DNA from: Alphaproteobacteria bacterium
Lineage (GTDB): Bacteria > Pseudomonadota > Alphaproteobacteria > SMXP01
Direction of reading: 5' to 3'
NCBI GenBank assembly: GCA_028280675.1
Contig: JANQLI010000366.1
Coordinates: forward strand, 1-5,482
Length of the DNA: 5,482 nucleotides
The notes beneath the pieces were generated by a model that worked only from the letters and a program-made list of their open reading frames with translations, did no database searches and was not told the origin of the DNA. This document shows, in pieces, positions 1-5,225 of the stretch (the stretch's first letter is position 1; the number at the start of each line of letters is the position of its first letter). The position numbers and the translations under genes are program-made.

Positions 1-1
1 T

Positions 2-1000
2 GGCATTCCGGAGTTGAAAGACGCCATTTGCGCCAAGTTTAAGCGTGACAATGGCCTAGATTACAAACCAAGCCAAGTGACTGTCGCACCGGGCGGCAAG
101 CCGATCATTTATAATGCCATGGTCGCAACCCTGAACCCAGGCGATGAGGTGGTCATCCCATCGCCCTATTGGGTATCCTATCCGGATATGGTGTTGCTTG
201 CGGGCGGCACGCCGGTCTTTGCTGAAGCGACTATCGACACCAACTTCAAGCTGACACCGGACGCTTTGGCAGCGGCGATCACGCCCAAAACCAAATGGCT
301 GATCTTTAACTCGCCGTCGAACCCATCTGGCGCGGCGTACACCCGGGATGAGCTCAAAAAACTCACTGATGTTCTCCTCAAGCATCCGCATGTGTGGATC
401 TTGACCGACGATATGTATGAGCACCTCGTTTATGACGATTTTGAGTTTGTCACGCCAGCGCAAGTCGAGCCTGCGCTTTATGATCGCACACTGACCATGA
501 ATGGGGTGTCTAAAGCCTATGCGATGACCGGCTGGCGCATTGGCTATGCGGCTGGTCCGGAAGCTTTGATCAAGGCTATGGGCAAAGTGCAATCGCAATC
601 GACTTCCAACCCGACATCGATTTCGCAATGGGCGGCGGTGGAAGCGCTCAATGGTACGCAAGACTTTATCCCTGAGCGGAATGCTGTCTTTAAAGAGCGC
701 CGTGATTTGGTGGTGTCTATGCTCAACCAAGCCACGGGGCTGTCATGCCCAACGCCGGAGGGAGCATTTTATGTATATCCCTCATGTGCGGGCTGTATTG
801 GTAAAAAAACGCCGGACGGCAAAGTGATCGAAAGTGATGGCGATTTTGCGGCGGCACTGCTCGAAGCAGAAGCCGTTGCCGTGGTGCATGGCGAAGCCTT
901 TGGTTTGTCGCCGCACTTCCGCGTCTCTTATGCAACATCGACAGAAGCGCTCACAGACGCGTGCGAACGCATCCAACGTTTCTGTGCATCGTTGAGTTAG
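2..1000 (+). CDS. Aspartate aminotransferase, class I (PLP-dependent), 5'-truncated by window edge
   Basis: This cytosolic PLP enzyme transfers the amino group between aspartate and 2-oxoglutarate, giving oxaloacetate and glutamate. The frame is open from base 2, so the TTG at 14 is internal; about 70 N-terminal residues of a ~400-residue protein lie off the left edge. Family landmarks appear in order: GGKPIIYNAM (cofactor phosphate region), PSPYWVSYPDM, NSPSNPSGA with the cofactor-binding Asn (codon 320-322), DDMYE with the PLP-ring Asp (407-409) and Tyr (416-418), SKAYAMTGWRIGY with the Schiff-base Lys (512-514), and HFRVSYATS with the substrate carboxylate Arg (920-922). The Tyr-Pro-Ser-Cys-Ala-Gly and Gly-Lys-Lys-Thr-Pro-Asp-Gly segment near the C-terminus is typical of rhizobial/alphaproteobacterial AatA/AspC-type enzymes. 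All key residues are present, so it should be active. Some members of this subgroup also accept prephenate or aromatic substrates, which sequence reading cannot exclude. The next frame begins 3 bases after its stop. Confidence 0.95.
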   Translation, partial: GIPELKDAICAKFKRDNGLDYKPSQVTVAPGGKPIIYNAMVATLNPGDEVVIPSPYWVSYPDMVLLAGGTPVFAEATIDTNFKLTPDALAAAITPKTKWLIFNSPSNPSGAAYTRDELKKLTDVLLKHPHVWILTDDMYEHLVYDDFEFVTPAQVEPALYDRTLTMNGVSKAYAMTGWRIGYAAGPEALIKAMGKVQSQSTSNPTSISQWAAVEALNGTQDFIPERNAVFKERRDLVVSMLNQATGLSCPTPEGAFYVYPSCAGCIGKKTPDGKVIESDGDFAAALLEAEAVAVVHGEAFGLSPHFRVSYATSTEALTDACERIQRFCASLS

Positions 1001-1003
1001 CCT

Positions 1004-1153
1004 ATGACCGATCATAATCCCCTTGAAGATCGGGCCAATCGCGTCACATTGATTGTGCTTGCTGTGAGCGTGGTGGCGTTGCTGATTGCGACACCCTTTT
1101 TCATGTCAACCGAAGATGAATCGGTCATCACGGACGATGGGATTGATCCGTAG
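1004..1153 (+). CDS. Small single-pass membrane protein, or N-terminal anchor of the FKBP downstream
   Basis: This is a 49-residue reading frame starting at ATG 1004, three bases after the aminotransferase stop, which suggests translational coupling; no strong ribosome binding site is visible. Residues 1-13 are polar with Arg10 and Arg13 next to the membrane. Residues ~14-34 form one hydrophobic segment (VTLIVLAVSVVALLIATPFF). Residues 35-49 are strongly acidic (STEDESVITDDGIDP). By the positive-inside rule the N-terminus is cytoplasmic and the tail periplasmic. It ends in TAG at 1151-1153. The FKBP start at 1160 is in the same frame, only two codons further on. I infer that this is probably the signal anchor of that FKBP, separated by a mutation, a sequencing error or a real amber codon. 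As a separate protein it matches no family I recognise. Confidence 0.5.
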   Translation: MTDHNPLEDRANRVTLIVLAVSVVALLIATPFFMSTEDESVITDDGIDP

Positions 1154-1159
1154 CAAGAG

Positions 1160-1558
1160 ATGCTGACTTTTATTGTTGAGCAGCGCGCGTACTTAGCGGC
1201 AAATGCGGAAAAAGAGGGTGTCTCTGTCACAGAAAGCGGATTGCAGTATCGTGTGATCTCCAAAGGGGAGAGTGATCAAAGCCCAACACGATTGGATAAA
1301 GTCCGCGTGCATTATCGTGGCCGCTTAATTAATGGTGATGAGTTTGACTCGTCCTATTCGCGCGGGGAGCCATCCGAGTTTGGATTGGGACGCGTAATCC
1401 CAGGATGGACCGAGGGCATTCCATTAATGGGTATCGGCGATACTTATGAATTTACCATACCTTTCCGTCTGGCGTATGGAGAAACGGGGATCCCAGGTGT
1501 CATTCCTCCCTTCGCAACATTAATCTTCGAAGTCGAACTTCTTGACATCGTTGAGTGA
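1160..1558 (+). CDS. FKBP-type peptidyl-prolyl cis-trans isomerase
   Basis: This enzyme speeds cis-trans isomerisation of X-Pro bonds during protein folding. Residues 1-22 are a short helical lead (EQRAYLAANAEKEGV) like the segment before the catalytic domain in FkpA/Mip-type proteins, followed by SGLQYRVISKG. The FKBP domain spans ~45-130. The active-site set of the family is complete: Tyr52 (HYRG), Phe62-Asp63 (EFDSS), Arg68, Phe74, Val79-Ile80 and Trp83 (VIPGW), Tyr106 (AYG), Ile115 (IPP) and Phe123. From ATG 1160 (132 aa) it has no signal peptide and would be cytosolic. The sequence just before this ATG lacks a convincing Shine-Dalgarno element. The reading frame is also open upstream through CAA and GAG to a TAG at 1151-1153, and beyond that to a membrane-anchor ORF in the same frame. 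The natural product may therefore be a ~184-residue anchored periplasmic FKBP. The domain call is firm; the start is not. Confidence 0.9.
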   Translation: MLTFIVEQRAYLAANAEKEGVSVTESGLQYRVISKGESDQSPTRLDKVRVHYRGRLINGDEFDSSYSRGEPSEFGLGRVIPGWTEGIPLMGIGDTYEFTIPFRLAYGETGIPGVIPPFATLIFEVELLDIVE

Positions 1559-1654
1559 TCCCATTTCACCTGATCTAACGTATTTGTGAGGACAGTTGAG
1601 CGGGTAAATCCGCTGTGATGCCTTATGTTATATGTTAAGCTGGTTGTACAAAAT

Positions 1655-1662
1655 GGGAGGAG
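1655..1662 (+). promoter_or_regulatory. Strong ribosome binding site for msrP
   Basis: The purine-rich GGGAGGAG contains AGGAG at 1658-1662, six bases before GTG 1669. It fixes the non-ATG start of msrP and is the clearest Shine-Dalgarno sequence in the window. Confidence 0.75.
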
Positions 1663-1668
1663 AGTGCC

Positions 1669-2664
1669 GTGCTGATTAAGAATCCAAAACGCTGGGACTT
1701 GCCGGAGCGGATGGCAACCCCTGAAGATGTCTTCCTCAATCGGCGGGCATTGATCAAAACCGCAGGGTTGATTGCGGCGGGCACTGCGCTTGCGGGTTTG
1801 TCTGCCTGCGATGATGGCCAATCGATGGAGGAAGCCACCCCGACAGTACCGGACGTTGATCCCAGCGCATCACTCTATCCGGTTCCGCGTAACGAGAGCT
1901 ACAAACTCGACCAGCCTATTACGCCGGAAGAGTTTAATCTTACCTATAACAATTTTTATGAGTTTGGCTCCCACAAAACGATTGCTGAGAACGCGCAAAA
2001 TCTTCGCATTCGCCCTTGGACAGTCACGATAGACGGCATGGTTGAAGCCGAAATGCAGATCGGCATTGATGACCTGCTTGCAAAAATACCTCTGGAAGAA
2101 CGGCTCTACCGCCATCGCTGCGTTGAGGCCTGGTCAATGACGGTGCCGTGGTCCGGTTTTCCGTTAAGTCAATTGGTTGAGCTGGCTAAACCGCTTTCTT
2201 CGGCCAAATATGTTGTGATGGAAACCTTCAATGATTCCTCCATGGCGTCCGGGCAGAAACAAACTTGGTGGCCATGGCCCTACACCGAAGGGGTGACAAT
2301 GGAAGAGGCGATGAATGATCTCGCTTTTCTTGTCACAGGCGCATACGGCAAACCCGTGGCCAAGCAAATGGGGGCGCCATTGCGGCTTGCGCTGCCATGG
2401 AAGTATGGATTCAAATCGATCAAATCGATTGTAAAGTTTCACTTTACTGACAAGCGCCCAACGACCTTTTGGATGCAATCAGGCCCGCGTGAATATGGTT
2501 TCTGGGCCAATGTGAATCCCGACGTACCGCATCCCCGCTGGAGTCAAGCGAGTGAACGCGTTCTCGGCACTAATGAACGGGTGCCAACGCTTCTCTATAA
2601 TGGTTATGCAGAAGAGGTTGCCGGTCTTTACAAAGGATTGGAGGGCGAGAGGCTCTATATGTAG
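1669..2664 (+). CDS. msrP: Protein-methionine-sulfoxide reductase, molybdopterin catalytic subunit MsrP (YedY)
   Basis: MsrP reduces methionine sulfoxide in oxidised periplasmic proteins, using a molybdopterin (Mo-MPT) cofactor and electrons normally supplied by the haem membrane protein MsrQ. The 331-residue length fits the family. The start is GTG 1669, set by a good upstream ribosome binding site. Residues 20-46 form a Tat signal: the twin-arginine motif LNRRALIK (23-30), then a hydrophobic stretch. It ends in Leu-Ser-Ala-Cys47 followed by Asp-Asp, which fits a lipobox, so the mature protein could be a lipoprotein (inference). Family motifs follow: TYNNFYEFG (92-100), RPWTVTIDG, PLEERLYRHRCVEAWSM with the Mo-ligand Cys151, VPWSGFPL, GAPLRLALPWKYGFKSIKSI (236-255), EYGFWANVNP and HPRWSQASER. 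E. coli YedY shows the same order and spacing. No msrQ follows; the neighbour 88 bases downstream is a Tat-exported flavoprotein. Confidence 0.96.
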   Translation: MLIKNPKRWDLPERMATPEDVFLNRRALIKTAGLIAAGTALAGLSACDDGQSMEEATPTVPDVDPSASLYPVPRNESYKLDQPITPEEFNLTYNNFYEFGSHKTIAENAQNLRIRPWTVTIDGMVEAEMQIGIDDLLAKIPLEERLYRHRCVEAWSMTVPWSGFPLSQLVELAKPLSSAKYVVMETFNDSSMASGQKQTWWPWPYTEGVTMEEAMNDLAFLVTGAYGKPVAKQMGAPLRLALPWKYGFKSIKSIVKFHFTDKRPTTFWMQSGPREYGFWANVNPDVPHPRWSQASERVLGTNERVPTLLYNGYAEEVAGLYKGLEGERLYM

Positions 2665-2692
2665 CAACTCTGAACCCCTTAAAATCCAAGTG

Positions 2693-2720
2693 ATGACAAT
2701 TGCGTCGTATGATGTACACT
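2693..2720 (+). promoter_or_regulatory. Possible sigma70-type promoter for the flavoprotein gene
   Basis: ATGACA at 2693-2698 matches TTGACA at five of six bases. After a 16-base spacer, TACACT at 2715-2720 matches TATAAT at four of six. It lies in the 88-base gap after msrP, and its -10 box overlaps the left arm of the inverted repeat at 2717-2740. Such weak matches occur by chance, so this is only a candidate. Confidence 0.3.
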
Positions 2721-2740
2721 TATGCCAGTGAACATAAGTG
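2717..2740. promoter_or_regulatory. Perfect 8-8-8 inverted repeat, candidate operator or 5'-UTR hairpin
   Basis: CACTTATG (2717-2724) and CATAAGTG (2733-2740) are exact reverse complements separated by 8 bases (CCAGTGAA). The 16-base arm-centre spacing, the position 12 bases before GTG 2753 and the overlap with a candidate -10 box fit a site for a dimeric repressor. Alternatively, in the transcript it would form a stem that could limit ribosome access. No regulator gene lies in the window, so the binding protein cannot be named. Confidence 0.45.
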
Positions 2741-2752
2741 GATATATAGACA

Positions 2753-4306
2753 GTGACGAAACCAAAAACAGATTTCTCGATTTTTTCTATGACGCGCGGT
2801 TTTACCAAGCGGCGCTTTCTGCAATCCTTAAGTCTAAGTGCTTTGGGCACGGCGATCATGCCGAAAAGTTTTGCTCAAGAGACAGAAGAGCTTTGGGATT
2901 TGATCGTTATCGGCGGTGGCAATGCTGGTTTGCCAGCCGCTATTTTTGCGGCACGCCGCGGTGCGCGTGTCTTAATCATTGAAGCGGCAGCGCAAGTCGG
3001 CGGCACATTGTTTCTCTCGACAGGACAAATGAGTGCGGCGGGAACGAAGTTGCAAAAGTCAAAAGGTATCGAAGATACGCCGCAAGAGCATTATGACGAC
3101 ATCATGCGCCTGAGTAAGAATACCGCTGATCCCGATATTGTGCGGTTGGCTGTGGATAATGCAGCTGACACATTCGATTGGCTCATGGAGAGTGGTTTCG
3201 AAATTGTCCCTGGGCACCCGATCAAAGGTACGCATCACGATCCTTACAGCAAAACACGCTATGTGTGGGGGCCTGATGGTGGGATGTCAATTCTTGCGGT
3301 TCTGGAAAAAGAACTGCAACCGCATCTTGATGACGGCAGTGTGACGTTGATGACGCTGACAGAAGTGACAGACCTGCTGCAGGATGAAGATGGCACGGTT
3401 CGCGGAGTCATCACGAAAAATGAGACTGGTGAGATTGCGCAATACCGTGCGAAGCAGACTCTCATGACATGCGGTGGCTATGCGTCGAATCCAGAAATGT
3501 TCGAAGAGCTTGAAGGTGCTGTTGATTATACCGATACAAGTTATCCTTATAGTCAGGGCGCGGGTTTAACCTTTGGCGAAGCGGCCGGGGGATATATCCG
3601 CGGCGGCGAGCATCACTTACCGCTCTTTGGGGCAATCCTTGGCGATGAAGACTATCCCACACCCGTTCTGGCGTTTGCGCGGAATGATCCGCCTCTCCGT
3701 GCGCCATGGGAAATTTATGTTGATGTGGATGGCAAACGCTTTATGCGGGAGGATGCACAAACACACGATGAGCATGAACAAATTTTGCTGGAACTCCAAG
3801 ATGAGCGCTGTTGGATGGTGTTTGATCAAGCCATATTAGACCAGGCGCCGCCGGTGATATTGGGGTGGGAGCGCGAGGAAATCGTTGATGCGTTCGCGCA
3901 AAACATGCCGATGTTCTATAAGGCCGATACATTGGGCGCGTTGGCCGCGGCGGCAGGCGTCAATGCGGACAATTTTGCGCAGACGGTTGCAGCGTATAAT
4001 GGCTATCAGGCAAATGGTGATGATCCCTTTGGCCGCGAACATATGCCAGCACCTATCGCGCAAGGGCCATTTTATGCCATTCGCTTGCAAAGTTGGCAGT
4101 TGACCAGTTTCGCTGGATTGGCTGTCGATAGCGAACTGAGGGTGATCCGTGAAGATGGCACGCCAATTCCAAATCTTTATGCCGCCGGAGAGGTGTTAGG
4201 CAGCAGCGTTTTCATGGGACGGTCTTATTGTGGCGGTATGCTGGTGACACCGGCGCTCACCTTTGGGCGTTTGTTGGGTGACCGTATTCTGCAGTTCGAT
4301 ACTTAA
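2753..4306 (+). CDS. Tat-exported FAD-dependent oxidoreductase, fumarate reductase flavoprotein superfamily (FAD_binding_2)
   Basis: This is a 517-residue periplasmic flavoenzyme of unknown substrate. Residues ~18-41 form a Tat signal: TKRRFLQ, a hydrophobic stretch, and a probable cleavage site after Ser-Phe-Ala41. The Rossmann FAD site is DLIVIGGGNAG (49-59) with the ribose-binding acid Glu77 in VLIIE. Further family features are GGTLFLSTG (83-91), CGGYASNPEMF (240-250), QGAGLTFGEAAGG (268-280), VDGKRFMRE (325-333) and the C-terminal FAD motif LYAAGEV (475-481) with GRSYCGGML nearby. Relatives include fumarate, urocanate and tricarballylate enzymes and 3-ketosteroid dehydrogenases. No FMN-binding or cytochrome domain is fused, so the electron partner must be a separate protein. 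At the place where fumarate reductases carry a catalytic Arg, this protein reads Gln-Thr-His-Asp, so fumarate is an unlikely substrate. GTG 2753 follows an in-frame TAG (2747-2749). ATG 2789 (residue 13) would give a more compact Tat signal, and neither start has a strong ribosome binding site. Confidence 0.88.
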   Translation: MTKPKTDFSIFSMTRGFTKRRFLQSLSLSALGTAIMPKSFAQETEELWDLIVIGGGNAGLPAAIFAARRGARVLIIEAAAQVGGTLFLSTGQMSAAGTKLQKSKGIEDTPQEHYDDIMRLSKNTADPDIVRLAVDNAADTFDWLMESGFEIVPGHPIKGTHHDPYSKTRYVWGPDGGMSILAVLEKELQPHLDDGSVTLMTLTEVTDLLQDEDGTVRGVITKNETGEIAQYRAKQTLMTCGGYASNPEMFEELEGAVDYTDTSYPYSQGAGLTFGEAAGGYIRGGEHHLPLFGAILGDEDYPTPVLAFARNDPPLRAPWEIYVDVDGKRFMREDAQTHDEHEQILLELQDERCWMVFDQAILDQAPPVILGWEREEIVDAFAQNMPMFYKADTLGALAAAAGVNADNFAQTVAAYNGYQANGDDPFGREHMPAPIAQGPFYAIRLQSWQLTSFAGLAVDSELRVIREDGTPIPNLYAAGEVLGSSVFMGRSYCGGMLVTPALTFGRLLGDRILQFDT

Positions 4307-4331
4307 TCCGGCGTCATAGCGAGAACCTCCT

Positions 4332-4988
4332 GTGTCTCAACATTCCCTCGTCATTTTTGATTGCGATGGTGTGCTCGTCGATAGTGAGCGCATTGCCAAT
4401 GAGAGTATGCAAGACTCCTTGCAGGAGCTTGGCCTCGTGATGAGCTACACTGAGATTCGCACCACCTTTATGGGCCTCTCGTGGCCTGATTGTATGAAGC
4501 GTATTGAAGAGCTGACTGGTGAACCGCTCCCCGAGGGGTGGCTTCAGCGCGTACAATTGCGCGACCAGCAATGGTTTCGCGATCAATTGCAGCCTGTGCC
4601 TGGCGTGCGTGAGGTGATCCGTGCGGTGAAGGACACGCAGCTTGATTATTGTGTGGCCTCGTCCGGAGACGTTGAGAAAATGACTCTCACTCTGGGGATT
4701 ACAGAATTACTCTCCCATTTCGAAGGACGCCTTTACAGCGCGACGATGGTTCAGCGTGGTAAACCGCATCCCGATTTGTTTTTGCATGCTGCCACGCAGC
4801 AGGGGCATGAACCAGCATCCTGTGTTGTCATTGAGGATAGTGTGCATGGGGTTACGGGCGCTGTTGCCGCGGGCATGCGCGTATTGGCGTATGCTGGTGA
4901 CCCGCATGCGGATGTCGATGGTTTAAAGGCGGCAGGGGGCGAACTTTTTACGGATATGCGCGAAGCGCCAACACTTATCGGGATTTAA
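4332..4988 (+). CDS. HAD-superfamily phosphatase, beta-phosphoglucomutase/phosphoglycolate phosphatase-like (subfamily IA)
   Basis: This is a 218-residue cytosolic phosphohydrolase or phosphomutase of the HAD superfamily. All four motifs are present. Motif I is FDCDGVLVDSE with nucleophile Asp10 and acid/base Asp12. An alpha-helical cap follows at roughly 16-85. Motif II is VASSG (Ser110/Ser111), motif III is Lys144 in GKPHPDLF, and motif IV is VIEDSVHGV with Mg2+-binding Glu168 and Asp169. The DGVLVDSE signature and EDSVHG motif IV are shared by beta-phosphoglucomutases, YieH/6-phosphogluconate phosphatase and related sugar-phosphate phosphatases; the real substrate cannot be read from sequence. 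GTG 4332 is the start: it lies 25 bases after the flavoprotein stop and leaves only six residues before the motif I strand. The gap suggests cotranscription with the flavoprotein, although no strong ribosome binding site is seen. A hairpin terminator follows nine bases after the stop. Confidence 0.9.
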   Translation: MSQHSLVIFDCDGVLVDSERIANESMQDSLQELGLVMSYTEIRTTFMGLSWPDCMKRIEELTGEPLPEGWLQRVQLRDQQWFRDQLQPVPGVREVIRAVKDTQLDYCVASSGDVEKMTLTLGITELLSHFEGRLYSATMVQRGKPHPDLFLHAATQQGHEPASCVVIEDSVHGVTGAVAAGMRVLAYAGDPHADVDGLKAAGGELFTDMREAPTLIGI

Positions 4989-4992
4989 ATAG

Positions 4993-5023
4993 AAAACGCC
5001 GGACGAGAGGCCCGGCGCTTCTT
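4993..5023. terminator. Probable bidirectional intrinsic terminator
   Basis: CGCCGG (4997-5002) and CCGGCG (5012-5017) form a perfect 6-bp GC stem with a 9-base loop. On the plus strand it lies just after the HAD gene and is followed by CTTCTT, a modest T tract. On the minus strand the stem is followed by TTTTCTATTTAA, a better T-rich tract, so it can also end the convergent rsmD transcript. Its position between converging genes supports the call. Confidence 0.7.
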
Positions 5024-5225
5024 ACGCATTACTCATGTGTGTGTGATCTTCGGGGGGGGGAGTGAGACCACCATTCCGGTGTTACGACCGGTACGAGCTT
5101 GCTGACGACTAACATAGCAAGCCCACATGCGATGATACGCTTCGCACTGCGCGCGCAACATATGTCCGATTCGGGTTGTGTACCAGTGATGGCGCCGCAG
5201 GGCAGGTTTGCACAGACTGCATGGC
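5018..5225. other. Gene-free structured spacer, likely 3' UTR of rsmD
   Basis: No convincing gene lies here on either strand. Two adjacent perfect hairpins are present: CCGGT/ACCGG (5076-5080 with 5087-5091, 6-base loop) and GCTTGCT/AGCAAGC (5097-5103 with 5116-5122, 12-base loop). There is also a (TG)5 tract at 5036-5045 and a G9 run at 5052-5060. If the terminator at 4993-5023 is the one rsmD uses, this whole segment would be transcribed as its ~200-base 3' tail. It does not resemble SRP RNA, tmRNA or any other ncRNA I can recognise. Confidence 0.4.
5052..5060. repeat. G9 homopolymer run
   Basis: Nine consecutive G (C9 on the minus strand) lie in the non-coding spacer, seven bases after a (TG)5 tract. 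Runs of this length are prone to slippage and to sequencing error, but here no recognised gene is affected. Confidence 0.85.

Noticed and set aside
56..730. 224-codon minus-strand frame opposite the aminotransferase
   Set aside because: Antisense shadow: the plus-strand frame carries every aminotransferase motif, and the antisense product is Arg/His-rich with no recognisable domain.
1599..1614. AGCGG/CCGCT hairpin between the FKBP gene and msrP as a terminator
   Set aside because: The stem is only 5 bp (6 with a G-T pair) and no T tract follows it, so I could not support termination here.
1559..1668. sigma70 promoter for msrP
   Set aside because: TTGAGC (1596-1601) and TATGTT (1624-1629) resemble promoter boxes but are 22 bases apart, and no other pair had acceptable spacing.
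2411..2430. Tandem repeat-like TCAAATCGA twice in msrP
   Set aside because: It encodes the conserved FKSIKSI segment also present in E. coli YedY as FKGIKSI, so it reflects protein sequence and codon choice, not a mobile or regulatory repeat.
2722..2982. 86-codon plus-strand frame starting inside the inverted repeat
   Set aside because: It runs in a different frame through the signal peptide and FAD-binding motif of the flavoprotein, whose frame is clearly the coding one.
5109..5222. 37-codon ATG frame on the minus strand directly after rsmD
   Set aside because: It has no ribosome binding site, no hydrophobic or conserved-looking pattern and no recognisable family; a frame this short is expected by chance.
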